Below, piece by piece: positions 17,747-27,900 of a stretch of 64,000 bases of DNA. Position numbers and translations under genes: made by a program. Below the pieces are notes generated by a model that saw nothing but the letters and a program-made list of their open reading frames with translations, was not told the DNA's origin and ran no database searches. Source of the stretch: CAYNUJ01 sp964573255 (GTDB lineage Bacteria; Bacteroidota; Ignavibacteria; Ignavibacteriales; Melioribacteraceae). How positions within the stretch are numbered: position 1 is the first letter of the stretch; each line of letters starts with the position of its first letter. The DNA lies in assembly GCA_964573255.1 (NCBI GenBank), contig CAZNJB010000013.1, positions 11,322 through 75,321 on the forward strand, in the 5' to 3' direction.

Positions 17747-18364
17747 ATGAGTGCAGAAAAATTACGAATAATTAAAGTTGCAGAAAATATTTATTTGAGT
17801 AAGGGGTTCTACAAAACAACGGTAGATGAAGTTGCTCGTACGCTTAAAATGAGCAAGAAAACCATTTATAAGCATTTCCCTACCAAAAAAGATTTACTGA
17901 TTGGCGTGGTTGAGTATATTAAATCGGGAATCAGAAATGAAATTGAAAATATTATGAACTCCGATCTCAATCCGATAGAGAAAATGTATTACATTTTTGC
18001 TTTTATCGCACAGAGGTCACAGAAACTTTCCGGCGAATGGCTCGAAGATCTTCAAACTTACAGCTCCGATATTTGGAAAGGGATTGAAAATTTCAGGAAG
18101 GAAATGATACTGAATAATTTGATAAATTGTGTTAGAGAAGGGAAAGAAAAAAATCTGGTAATTGACCAACCGCCGATTTTAATGATAAACATTCTCCTTT
18201 CTGCTGCAAACGGAGTAATTACTCCGGAATTCTTAATTAATACCAACATTTCAGTAAAACAGGCAATTGAAACTACTTGGAATATAATTTTAACAGGAAT
18301 ATTAACCCCAAAAGGAAGAAAAATTTTGAAGCAAATTAAGGAAAGGAAAAATGAAAACAAATAA
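17747..18364 (+). CDS. TetR family transcriptional regulator
   Basis: This 205-residue repressor has a typical N-terminal TetR helix-turn-helix: IYLSKGFYKTTVDEVARTLKMSKKTIYKHFPTKKDLL falls in about residues 15-50. The C-terminal ligand domain is not conserved enough to name an inducer. An open frame reaches back to a TTG at 17711, but that codon lies inside the second operator and the predicted -7 element, so the ATG at 17747 is preferred. It overlaps the membrane-fusion protein gene by 14 bases and heads a seven-gene operon, as CecR/YbiH does for ybhGFSR in E. coli. It likely represses its own operon through the GGAAAC-N16-GTTTCC sites. Confidence 0.9.
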   Translation: MSAEKLRIIKVAENIYLSKGFYKTTVDEVARTLKMSKKTIYKHFPTKKDLLIGVVEYIKSGIRNEIENIMNSDLNPIEKMYYIFAFIAQRSQKLSGEWLEDLQTYSSDIWKGIENFRKEMILNNLINCVREGKEKNLVIDQPPILMINILLSAANGVITPEFLINTNISVKQAIETTWNIILTGILTPKGRKILKQIKERKNENK

Positions 18365-19316
18365 GATAATTTTAGCGCTGATCTTTTCGGCAGTTTTACT
18401 TTCAGGCTGTGGAAACGGCGATAGGAATACCATTTCGGAATCCGGAATAGTAGAAATAAAAAGTTTCTCGGTCTCTGCACAAGTGCCGGGTAAAATAATT
18501 TCGATTAACGTCGAAGAAGGCAGCTTGGTTAATAAAGGGGATACAATAGCTGTAATCGACCATCAAAAATTGGATTATCAATTAATGCAGGCTGAAGCGA
18601 ATCTCGCAGCTGCTAAAGCACAATATGAATTGCTGAAAAACGGAGCCCGTAAAGAAGATATCACTTCTGCTAACCAGGCATATTCACAAGCAAAAACAAA
18701 TTTCGAACTGGCAAAAAAGGATTTTGATAGAATTAATCAGCTATTCGAGAACAATTCAGCAACGGAAAAACAGGTGGATGATGCAAGTTCACGTTTAAAA
18801 ATCGCCGAAGCAAGGTTAAAACAAGCGGAAGCAGCCAATAAGAAAATCAAAAATTTTGCTCGACCCGAAGAGCTCAAAAAAGCGGAAGCAGCGGTTAAAG
18901 CTGCAGAGGCGGCGGTTCTTTTGGTAAAAAATAATATTGACGATGCGATAATTACATCTCCGACTTCAGGATTTATATCTGAATTTTATTACGAAATTGG
19001 TGAAATCATTCCTGCTTATTCGGTTCTTTGCGATATATTGAACGGTTCCGAAGCGGAAATTGAAATATATATAAGCGAAACAGATTTGGGTAAAATAAGC
19101 ACAGGAATGGAAGCTAGCATTTATTCCGACTCATTTCCCGATGCACCGATAAAAGGAAAAATAACTCAAATTGCCGAGGAGGCGGAATTCACTCCTAAAA
19201 CAATTCAAACAAAAGAAGAAAGAACAAAACTGGTTTACAAGGTTACAATCAAAGCAAATAATCCTGAAAATAAATTAAAAGGCGGAATGCCTGTTGACGT
19301 GGAAATAGCACTATAA
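18351..19316 (+). CDS. HlyD-type membrane-fusion lipoprotein of ABC exporter
   Basis: This 321-residue periplasmic adaptor should bridge the inner-membrane ABC exporter and the TolC-like channel encoded in the same operon. It is a predicted lipoprotein (lipobox LLSGC, Cys20). After the first beta-barrel/lipoyl half (VSAQVPGKIISINVEEGSLVNKGD) comes a long alpha-helical hairpin with AEANLAAAKAQYELLKNG and many Ala/Lys/Glu repeats (about residues 70-190), then the second lipoyl half (ITSPTSGFISEFYYEIGEI) and a beta-barrel domain. It resembles YbhG. A good AAGGAAAGG ribosome-binding site precedes the ATG within the TetR gene, and the next gene starts in its stop codon. Confidence 0.92.
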   Translation: MKTNKIILALIFSAVLLSGCGNGDRNTISESGIVEIKSFSVSAQVPGKIISINVEEGSLVNKGDTIAVIDHQKLDYQLMQAEANLAAAKAQYELLKNGARKEDITSANQAYSQAKTNFELAKKDFDRINQLFENNSATEKQVDDASSRLKIAEARLKQAEAANKKIKNFARPEELKKAEAAVKAAEAAVLLVKNNIDDAIITSPTSGFISEFYYEIGEIIPAYSVLCDILNGSEAEIEIYISETDLGKISTGMEASIYSDSFPDAPIKGKITQIAEEAEFTPKTIQTKEERTKLVYKVTIKANNPENKLKGGMPVDVEIAL

Positions 19317-20224
19317 TGGAATACATTATTCAAATAGAGAATTTTCATAAATATTACGGCGGCGTTAAAGCCGTAAATGGAATAACTCTCAATATCCGCA
19401 AGGGTGAAATGTTTGGATTGGTCGGACCCGACGGTGCGGGCAAGACGACTACAATCCGTACTTTATGCGGTTTATTGAAGCCTACCAAGGGCACGGTGCG
19501 GTTATTCGCTAAAGATTCATTTTCAGATAAAGGCGATATAAAAGAGCGAATCGGTTATTTATCCCAAACATTCAGTCTTTACGGTGATTTATCGATCGAT
19601 GAAAATATCGAATTCTTCGCCGAAATTCATAATGTTGAAAATTTTGAAGAAAGACGAAACGAATTGCTCGAATTTACACGCCTTAAACAGTTCAGAGATC
19701 GTCCGGCTGAGAAATTATCCGGAGGAATGAAACAGAAACTAGCTCTTGCCTGCAGTTTGATTCACAAACCGGAAATACTCTTTCTCGACGAGCCGACTAC
19801 AGGAGTTGATCCGGTATCGAGACGTGATTTCTGGAAAATTCTTTCCGAATTGCTCGCCGAAGGTTTAACCGTTGTAATTACAACTCCTTATCTCGACGAA
19901 GCGGAAAGATGCTCTCGTGTGGCCCTAATGAACAAGGGCAAAATTTTAATTGCAGATACACCGGAAAATGTTAAAGCATCAACTCGTAAATCTGTTTTGG
20001 AAGTTGTTTGCAACCCTATTTCCGAAGCACGTGTTTTGCTTAAAGAGAAAAATTACGAAATTCAATCTTTCGGCGATAGACTGAATATTGTACTCGATCA
20101 AGATTTTGACATGGAAAAAATAAAGAACCAGTTAAAAGAACATAAAATTGAAATTGAAAGCACGCGGGTTATAGCTCCTTCGCTCGAGAATGTGTTCATT
20201 CATTTAATAAAAGAAGCATCTTAA
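19316..20224 (+). CDS. ABC exporter ATPase 1 (lacks H-loop histidine)
   Basis: This 302-residue ATP-binding subunit has Walker A GPDGAGKT (Lys43), a normal signature LSGGMKQ (134-140) and Walker B LFLDEP with catalytic Glu159. The H-loop, usually TTH, reads TTPYLDEAERC, with Pro191 in place of the switch histidine. A C-terminal extension of about 80 residues is present as in drug-export ATPases of the YbhF type. It starts in the stop codon of the fusion-protein gene (TAATG) and is followed 10 bases later by the TolC gene. It probably pairs with the second ATPase at 21542; the two correspond to the two halves of YbhF. Confidence 0.92.
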   Translation: MEYIIQIENFHKYYGGVKAVNGITLNIRKGEMFGLVGPDGAGKTTTIRTLCGLLKPTKGTVRLFAKDSFSDKGDIKERIGYLSQTFSLYGDLSIDENIEFFAEIHNVENFEERRNELLEFTRLKQFRDRPAEKLSGGMKQKLALACSLIHKPEILFLDEPTTGVDPVSRRDFWKILSELLAEGLTVVITTPYLDEAERCSRVALMNKGKILIADTPENVKASTRKSVLEVVCNPISEARVLLKEKNYEIQSFGDRLNIVLDQDFDMEKIKNQLKEHKIEIESTRVIAPSLENVFIHLIKEAS

Positions 20225-20234
20225 CGAGGATAAA

Positions 20235-21542
20235 ATGAAAAGAGTTATTTTAATATTATTAATTGCAACCGGAATTTTGAGCGCTCAGGAATTTACGCTC
20301 GAAAAAAGTCTTGAAATCGGACTATCCAATAGCAAATCGTTAAATATTCATAAAGCAAAAATCATAAGCGCGAAAGCAAAGGTGAGTGAAATTTCATCCC
20401 AGTTCTATCCTCAAATTTCGGCGGGATTTATTTACAACAGACTCAGCGATATCCCTCCGTTCGAATTTACAGCGCCTTTTTCCCCTGTCCCAATAAAAAT
20501 TCAAGATCCGATTTTGAACAATTATATTTTAAGAGCCGGGTTTCAATTGCCCGTTTTTATGGGATTCAAACTTTCATCGCTTAAATCTGCAGCTAAATTA
20601 AACTCAGATGCTGTAAGGAATGATTTTACGGCAGAGACTAATAACGAAGCAATGAAAATAACAGAAGCTTATTTCAATTATCTCCAGGCGCAGGAAGCAG
20701 TTAAACTACTGGAAAAAAGTTTCAAAAATATGAAAGAACATTACAGGGATGCAAAGAACAGTTATGAAGCGGGGTTAATTAAAAAGAACGAACTTCTGAA
20801 AATTGAATTGGAAACGAAAAAAATTGAATCTTCTTTAATCGAAGCGGAAAACAGAAAAAATATTGCGCGAACATTTTTTAATAAAGCCATAGGAATTAAT
20901 TTGACTGAAACTACTGAAGTAGCATGGAATGCAGATGATAATTCCGCTTCTTCTTATAATCTTAATGAACTGCTGAACGAAGCATTAAAGAACCGGAAAG
21001 AAATCATATCATTTAGCTTGAGAAAAAAAGCTTCCGGGAAAAATATTGAAAGCGCAAAGTCGGGATATTTTCCTAATCTTTCCCTATTCGGAAATTACTA
21101 CTATAACCGTCCGAACCAAAGGATACTACCACTGGAAGATAAATTCGCCGATACTTGGGAAGTTGGTATTGCGGTAAATTGGAATGTATTCGATTGGGGC
21201 AAAACTTCAGCGCAGGTAACTCAAGCAGAGCAGGCATATACGCAGATATCAAATCAATTTGATTTGCTGAAAGAAAATATAAAAACCGAAGTGATAAAAA
21301 ATTATATGGATTTTCAATCGGCACAGGCAAAAGTAGAAACACAAAAACTTGCTGTAATATCGGCGGAAGAAAATTTGAAAGTGACCAACGATTTATTCAA
21401 TCAGCAAATGGCATCAGCTTCAGAACTAACGGATGCCGAAACACAGTTGTTCAAAGCCGAAACTGAACTACTATTTGCACGTATAGAAGTCAGACTTTCA
21501 CAAATAAAATTATTCAAATCCATAGGACGAAAAATTTACTGA
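20235..21542 (+). CDS. TolC family outer-membrane efflux protein
   Basis: This 435-residue protein is a TolC-type outer-membrane channel for the exporter in this operon. A signal peptide (residues 1-18, ending GILSAQ) precedes the two OEP repeats. The first includes SSQFYPQISAGFIYNR and the second SAKSGYFPNLSLFGNYYYNR, each followed by long helices rich in Ala, Glu and Lys. NWNVFDWGKTSAQVTQAEQ is the usual strand-to-helix transition in the second repeat. Its stop overlaps the next ATG by one base (TGATG). Unlike the E. coli ybhGFSR locus, a dedicated channel is carried within the operon. Confidence 0.93.
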   Translation: MKRVILILLIATGILSAQEFTLEKSLEIGLSNSKSLNIHKAKIISAKAKVSEISSQFYPQISAGFIYNRLSDIPPFEFTAPFSPVPIKIQDPILNNYILRAGFQLPVFMGFKLSSLKSAAKLNSDAVRNDFTAETNNEAMKITEAYFNYLQAQEAVKLLEKSFKNMKEHYRDAKNSYEAGLIKKNELLKIELETKKIESSLIEAENRKNIARTFFNKAIGINLTETTEVAWNADDNSASSYNLNELLNEALKNRKEIISFSLRKKASGKNIESAKSGYFPNLSLFGNYYYNRPNQRILPLEDKFADTWEVGIAVNWNVFDWGKTSAQVTQAEQAYTQISNQFDLLKENIKTEVIKNYMDFQSAQAKVETQKLAVISAEENLKVTNDLFNQQMASASELTDAETQLFKAETELLFARIEVRLSQIKLFKSIGRKIY

Positions 21543-22465
21543 TGTATTCAATTGAAGTAAATAACTTGACAAAAAAATTCGGAGATTTTGTTTCCGTTGA
21601 TCATATTTCCTTTAAAGTGAAAAAGGGAGAAATTTTCGGTTTCCTCGGCGCAAACGGTGCGGGGAAAACGACATCCATTAAAATGCTTTGCGGAATATTG
21701 GAACCGACCGAAGGCGACGCATTGGTAAGCGGTTTCAGTATAAAGAACGAGCCGAACAAAGTGAAATTGAACATCGGCTATATGTCGCAAAAATTTTCCC
21801 TTTATAATGATTTGACTGTGGAAGAAAATATATCTTTCTTCGGCGGAGTCTACGGACTTGAAGGAAAAGAATTAAACGATAGAAAAAAATGGGTTCTGAA
21901 AATTTCAAATCTCGAAGGAAAAGAAAACATTTTAACGGGTGATTTGCCGGGAGGAATAAAACAGCGGCTTGCATTGGGAACGGCGGTAATTCACAAACCC
22001 GGAATAGTCTTCCTCGATGAACCTACGAGTGGAGTTGACCCAATTTCGCGAAGAAATTTTTGGGACTTAATTCACGAATTATCAGCTGAAGGAACAACTG
22101 TATTCGTAACAACTCACTATCTCGAAGAAGCAGAGTATTGTGGAAATATAGTGCTGCTGAACGCCGGTAAAGTTATTGCCGAAGGGAATTCAAAGTATTT
22201 AAAAGAGAATTACATCAAAACACCGATTTACGAAATTGAGTGCAAGAATGCAGTTAAGGTGATGAGTTTTCTTCAAAAAGCCGATTTTACTAAGGAAATT
22301 TCCCTTTTCGGGAATAAAATCCATCTCTCCGTATCGGGGGAAAATATTTCTAAAGAGATTGTAGAGAGTGAATTGAGAAAGAAAAATTTTGAAATTGTAA
22401 GCATCGATAGAATTGTTCCTACGCTTGAAGATGTTTTCATTCATCTGCTGGAGGAAAACAAATGA
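21542..22465 (+). CDS. ABC exporter ATPase 2 (degenerate signature)
   Basis: This 307-residue ATP-binding subunit has Walker A GANGAGKT (Lys42), Walker B VFLDEPTSGVDP and an intact H-loop TTHYLEEAEYC (His192). The signature, normally LSGG, reads LPGGIKQR (135-142). The equivalent half of E. coli YbhF is also atypical at this position as I recall it. If it dimerises with ATPase 1, the site using ATPase 1's Walker A would face this altered signature and also lack the H-loop histidine, while the other site would be canonical. Its stop overlaps the permease ATG by 4 bases. Confidence 0.92.
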   Translation: MYSIEVNNLTKKFGDFVSVDHISFKVKKGEIFGFLGANGAGKTTSIKMLCGILEPTEGDALVSGFSIKNEPNKVKLNIGYMSQKFSLYNDLTVEENISFFGGVYGLEGKELNDRKKWVLKISNLEGKENILTGDLPGGIKQRLALGTAVIHKPGIVFLDEPTSGVDPISRRNFWDLIHELSAEGTTVFVTTHYLEEAEYCGNIVLLNAGKVIAEGNSKYLKENYIKTPIYEIECKNAVKVMSFLQKADFTKEISLFGNKIHLSVSGENISKEIVESELRKKNFEIVSIDRIVPTLEDVFIHLLEENK

Positions 22466-23601
22466 GTTTCAGGAGATTAAAGGCAATAATTAAGAAAGAA
22501 GTAAAGCACCTGCTGCGCGATAGAAAAATGCTGATAGTCGTGTTTTTCTTTCCGGCATTTTTATTGGCGGTTTTCGGATACGCAGTTAACTTCGATGTTA
22601 AAAATATAAATCTCGCGGTATGGGACCAATCCAATACTCCCCAATCGAGGGAATTCTATAATGATTTAGCCGGTTCGGCTTATTTTAATTTAAGCGAAGT
22701 TTTGAATAACTCAGAAGATATTGACGAGGTACTGGATAAAAAAGACGCACAAGTTGCGTTGGTAATTCCAAAAGATTTTGCAACCAATTTGAATAGAACT
22801 GACAGAACTGCTAAAGTGCAGTTCATAATTGACGGTGTTGACGGTAATACTGCAACGATAATAAAGAATTATGTAGAAGCATTCACAGCCGGCTATTCGC
22901 AAAAGTTATCCGAAAAAATTGCATTGCGTACAGGAATGCGTATTCTACCCGCAATTGATATACGACCATTGTTTATGTTCAATCCCACATTGGAAACAAC
23001 AAAATTTTTAATTCCCGGATTGATAGCATTCGTTTTGATTGTAACAACCATTGTTACCGTGTCACTCTCATTAGTGCGCGAAAAAGAACGAGGTACAATC
23101 GAACAAATAAATGTTTCCTCCATCAATACAGTGGAACTTCTTATAGGCAAAACGTTTCCTTATATTTTAATCGGATTAATCAATTCATATACGGTTTTGG
23201 GCGCTGGACACATTTTATTCGGCATATCGGTTAGCGGAAGTCACGCACTCTTATTTTTAAGCATTATCACGTTCATTATTGCCTGTGCCAGCATTGGAAT
23301 ATTTATTTCCGTTATATCGGATACGCAACAAGTGGCTTTTACCGCGGCTGTATTTGCATCCATGCTGCCTTCTGTAATTTTATCGGGCTTCATATTTCCA
23401 ATCGAAAGTATGCCTCCGGTAATTCAGGTATTTTCGAATATAACTCCGGCGAAGTTTTTTATTATCGCTCTACGTTCAATAATATTAAAAGGCGTTGGAC
23501 TTGGAGCTTTCGGTATCAACCTGCTTTACCTTCTTATATTTCCGGCGGTATTTACTCTTCTTTCATTAATAATATCACGTAAAAAAGAAGGAGCAGCATA
23601 A
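22462..23601 (+). CDS. ABC-2 type permease (YbhS/YbhR-like) 1
   Basis: This 379-residue inner-membrane permease of the ABC-2 family has one N-terminal membrane span (about residues 25-45, MLIVVFFFPAFLLAVFGYAV), a large periplasmic domain with a conserved IDGVDGNTAT block, and five C-terminal spans beginning near FLIPGLIAFVLIVTTIV. The VREKERGTIEQINVSSI segment after the second span is the usual coupling region. FPIESMPPVIQVFSNITPAKFFI is a family hallmark. It overlaps the ATPase 2 gene by 4 bases and abuts permease 2, with which it probably forms a heterodimer. Confidence 0.92.
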   Translation: MSFRRLKAIIKKEVKHLLRDRKMLIVVFFFPAFLLAVFGYAVNFDVKNINLAVWDQSNTPQSREFYNDLAGSAYFNLSEVLNNSEDIDEVLDKKDAQVALVIPKDFATNLNRTDRTAKVQFIIDGVDGNTATIIKNYVEAFTAGYSQKLSEKIALRTGMRILPAIDIRPLFMFNPTLETTKFLIPGLIAFVLIVTTIVTVSLSLVREKERGTIEQINVSSINTVELLIGKTFPYILIGLINSYTVLGAGHILFGISVSGSHALLFLSIITFIIACASIGIFISVISDTQQVAFTAAVFASMLPSVILSGFIFPIESMPPVIQVFSNITPAKFFIIALRSIILKGVGLGAFGINLLYLLIFPAVFTLLSLIISRKKEGAA

Positions 23602-24729
23602 ATGAAACTGATTCTGCATTTCATAAAAAAAGAATTTCTTCAATTAAAACGCGACCCGAAGATGTTCGGAATAATATTAATTTCGCCGATAATTCAATTG
23701 ATATTATTGGGTTATGCGGTGAATATGGAAGTGGAAAAGGTTCATACCGCTGTTTTGGATTTGAATAAAACTCAAACAAGCAGAGAATTCCTGCGCAATT
23801 TTGAAGCATCGGAATATTTTGACTTTGACTATTACTGCTCTTCTTTCGACGAGTTACAGGAACGCATAGACGATGGCGAGGCAATTTTGGGAATAGTGGT
23901 TCCGAAAGAATTTGCCGAAGACATTTCCAAAGGTAAAACAGCTTCGGTTCAATTTATTGTTGATGGTTCCGATGGAAACTCCGGTTCAATAACAATTGGT
24001 TATGTTCAATCGATTGTAAGGAATTATTCGGTAAATGCGGCTGTAAATTATCTAAAGCGAAAAGGCAAAATAAATTATACGCAGCCTTTGGAAGCGGAAA
24101 CAAGAGTGTGGTTCAACCCTCAGTTAAAAACACAAGTCTATATGGTGCCGGCAATTGTAGGACTCTTGCTCTCAATTATTACAATTATTTTAACATCCCT
24201 TGCAATAGTAAAAGAAAAGGAGATCGGAACTCTCGAACAATTAATTGTTACTCCGATAAAACCTTATCAAATGATAATGGGGAAACTACTCCCATTCTTA
24301 TTTTTAGGTTTTGTATCGGTGGGGATTATACTTACAGCAATGGTTATTATTTTCGGAATCCCGATTAAAGGGAGCGTAGCTTTTCTACTGTTAGCCTCCT
24401 TCGCATTCGTGCTCTCCACTTTGGGTTTAGGGTTATTCGTATCCACCGTAACGAAAACCCAGCAGCAGGCAATGATGATAGCGATTTTCGTAATAATGAT
24501 GCCGATGATTTACTTATCCGGATTTGCTTTCCCAATTGAAAACATGCCTGATTTCATTCAATTGATTACATACATCATTCCGTTAAGATATTTCATCACT
24601 ATTATTCGTGGGGTAATTCTTAAAGGATTAGGATTTGCAGAACTTTGGCAAGAACTGCTCATTTTATTTCTATTCGGATCGGCAATTTTATATTTCAGTT
24701 CGCTAAGATTTAAAAAGAAAATAGATTGA
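23602..24729 (+). CDS. ABC-2 type permease (YbhS/YbhR-like) 2
   Basis: This 375-residue permease is the paralogue of the preceding one and has the same layout: a first span around residues 22-42 (IILISPIIQLILLGYAV), a periplasmic domain with VDGSDGNSGS, and five C-terminal spans. The coupling segment reads VKEKEIGTLEQLIVTPI and the hallmark is FPIENMPDFIQLITYIIPLRYFI. Its ATG directly follows the TAA of permease 1 with no spacer. It is the last gene of the operon; 263 bases with no obvious feature follow before the next gene. Confidence 0.92.
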   Translation: MKLILHFIKKEFLQLKRDPKMFGIILISPIIQLILLGYAVNMEVEKVHTAVLDLNKTQTSREFLRNFEASEYFDFDYYCSSFDELQERIDDGEAILGIVVPKEFAEDISKGKTASVQFIVDGSDGNSGSITIGYVQSIVRNYSVNAAVNYLKRKGKINYTQPLEAETRVWFNPQLKTQVYMVPAIVGLLLSIITIILTSLAIVKEKEIGTLEQLIVTPIKPYQMIMGKLLPFLFLGFVSVGIILTAMVIIFGIPIKGSVAFLLLASFAFVLSTLGLGLFVSTVTKTQQQAMMIAIFVIMMPMIYLSGFAFPIENMPDFIQLITYIIPLRYFITIIRGVILKGLGFAELWQELLILFLFGSAILYFSSLRFKKKID

Positions 24730-24992
24730 TTTTGTTGAGTAGGAAAATGTGCAGATAATTTTACTGTAAACACGATACAATCGGCTATGTAAGCTATCAA
24801 AAACAATTTAAGTTAAACCCGGACTTATCGTTAAGAATTACATTCTATTTCCATTTTATGTCTTCACATTTTTGTGTAGTCTGCATCCATAAATTTTGAC
24901 CAATAACCTCATTCAAAATTTTTCAATTACTCCTCTCAAGCCTTTACCTTCACTAATATTTTTATTATTATGACAACAAAAATTGTTGACTG

Positions 24993-27900
24993 ATGAAAGA
25001 GGTCATTATAAAATCCTTTTGGGCTATATTATTAGGGGGATTTATTCAACAGGCTTTTGCGCAGTCAAACGTAGTAACCTTTTCGGAAATTATGTTCAAG
25101 CCTTCCGCTTCCAATAGCGAGTTTATAGAAATATTTAATCTTTCGTTTTCAGATACAGTTGATTTGACAGGATACGGAATTAAATATCATACATCTGCAA
25201 TCGATCACCTGGATTCATCAAACATCAATTTTAAATTACCACCGAGAAAATTTGCAGTGATTTTTGAAGGTGATTATGACACAATAAACGGCATCTATTC
25301 TAATCTTATTCCATCGGATGCAATAATTTTAAAAATCGACAACAACGCATTCGGCAGTTCGGGGATGTCCAATTCTTCCGACAGGAAACTTTATTTAATC
25401 GATTCCACAGGCGTTATAGTGGATTCCATAATTTACACGGCAAACAACAGCAGTGGAATTTCGGATGAAAAGATAGAGATGACATCGTTGAACGATTCCG
25501 ATAATTGGAGCAATTCTCTGGTAATAAACGGCACACCCGGATTTAAAAACTCTGTTTCCCCCTTTGAATACGATGCACAATTTTCGAGCATAACAATTTC
25601 CCCTGCCATTCCATTCGCTTATTCAAACAGTACAATAAACGGAATAATTAAGAATGTAGGATTGAAAACTATCTCATCGATACAAGTACGGATATTTGAC
25701 GACATCAACCTGGATTCAATAATAATAAATGAAGATTATATTTATTCCGCGTTAATTGATTCTATTCCAACAGGAGATTCCGCCTTTTTCGAATTTAATT
25801 ATTCTTTCAATTTATCAGGCAGCCATCAAATAATCGGGGTAATAGAATTAGCGGAAGACTTAAATCCCTCAAACAATAAATTTTTCTTTCAGTTTTATGT
25901 TGCTCCAAAACCCAATAAATATGGGGATATTCTCATAAACGAATTTATGTATTTACCTGAAGGCGACGAACCCGAATGGATTGAATTTTATAATAACACG
26001 TCCGAACCAATTAATTTGAAGAAATGGAAAATACGGGATAAAAGCTCGCAAATTAATGTTACAAACGATACGCTTATAATTGAAGCAAATGATTATCTTG
26101 TTATCGCCGAAGACTCACTTACAAATTTTTACAGTACACCGATCAATTTTTACGTAAAGAATATTCCTAGCTTAAATAATTCCGGAGATGAGATTGTCTT
26201 AGTCGATTCATTAGGAACAACAATCGATTCGGTTAATTATTCCGCTTTATGGGGAAATAAAAAAGGCATCTCACTCGAAAGAATTATGTTCGATGCCGCC
26301 AGTTTTGATTCTACTAATTGGAAAAACTCACTCGCAACGGAAGGTGCTACTCCGGGATATTACAATAGCATATCCCCACACAATTATGATTTATGGTTGA
26401 AAGATTTTACTATAAATACTGCATATGCTGTTCAAGATGAAACGTTTGAGGCGTTTTGTTTAGTTAAAAATTCAGGGATCAGAACATCTGATAATTTTGA
26501 ATTGAGAATTTACTATGATTTCAATAAGGACAGTTTAGCCACCGAAGATGAAATAATAAATAGTAAACTTATAACAGGACTCACTTCGGGGGATAGCACG
26601 CTTGAGTCTTTTTCGATAACTAACCTTCCTTTAGGTAAGGGGATATTGACTGCTGCAGTATTCTTTCCGCCGGATGAATTCACCGATAATAATTTTATCA
26701 AAGAAGAGATTAACGTTGTAAAACTTAACGTATTCAATAAAGATGTCGTAATAAATGAAATAATGTATGCACCGCAATCGCCTGAACCGGAATGGATTGA
26801 ACTTTACAACAGAACCGAACGGGAAATCGATTTAAGCCGTTTTATTATTGCAGATAGTAAGGATTCAACACAAATCGATACCTCATACGTTACTATCTCA
26901 CCTTCCGGTTATGCGATAATAGCAAAAGAAAAATCAATTACTTCAATTTATAATTTAAGCGGTTTGATAATTTATTCCGACTTTCCGCTTTTGAATAATT
27001 CTACAGATGAAATTGTGTTAATGGATTCACTCGGGAGAGTGATCGATTCCGTAAAATATTATTCCGATTGGGGCGGCTCGGGAAAATCTCTGGAAAGGAT
27101 TGACGCAGACGGTTCAAGTACAGACTCGCTAAATTGGAAGGAAAGCCGCGATGAGAGGAACGCCACACCTCTAATGATAAATTCGGTATCTCAAAAATTG
27201 TTCGACATCGCCATCGATACGGCAATACTCTCCCCTTCAATTCCTTTCATCGGCGATAATATAAACTGCACAATCAGAATAAATAACCTAGGAAAACTTC
27301 CGGTAGAATTTTATGTGAATATTTTCGAGAATGTTTTAAATGACTCTTTAGCCAATGAATTGATTTTTACATCACAAACAATTTCAATTGAACCGGAAAC
27401 ATCGATAAATATTGAGGCAAATAATTTAATCAACAATATACACGATAAGCATTACTTAATCATTGAAGCCGTTTCAAGCAACGATCAAGATGCAACCAAT
27501 AATACTTTTCAAATTTCGATAACGCCATCATACTCAGCAAATAAAATAATAATTAACGAATTTATGATTTACCCTGAAAACGGTGAACCGGAATGGATTG
27601 AATTGCAAAATATAAGCAGCGATACAATAGATATAAACGGATGGACAATCTCCGACGTTATAACAACTCCAAAATCCGTTATTATTACCGATTCTAACCT
27701 TACAATATTTCCCGGCGATTATTTAGTAATCTCTAAAGACAGCACCATATTTGAATATCACAGAACCATCCCGGCAAAATTAATAAAATGTAATTTTGCC
27801 AATATGAATAACGACGAAGACGGAATTGTAATTCGTGATGCCAACGGAAAAACAATAGACTCGCTTTATTACAATTCAAATTGGGAGATTACGAAAGGTT

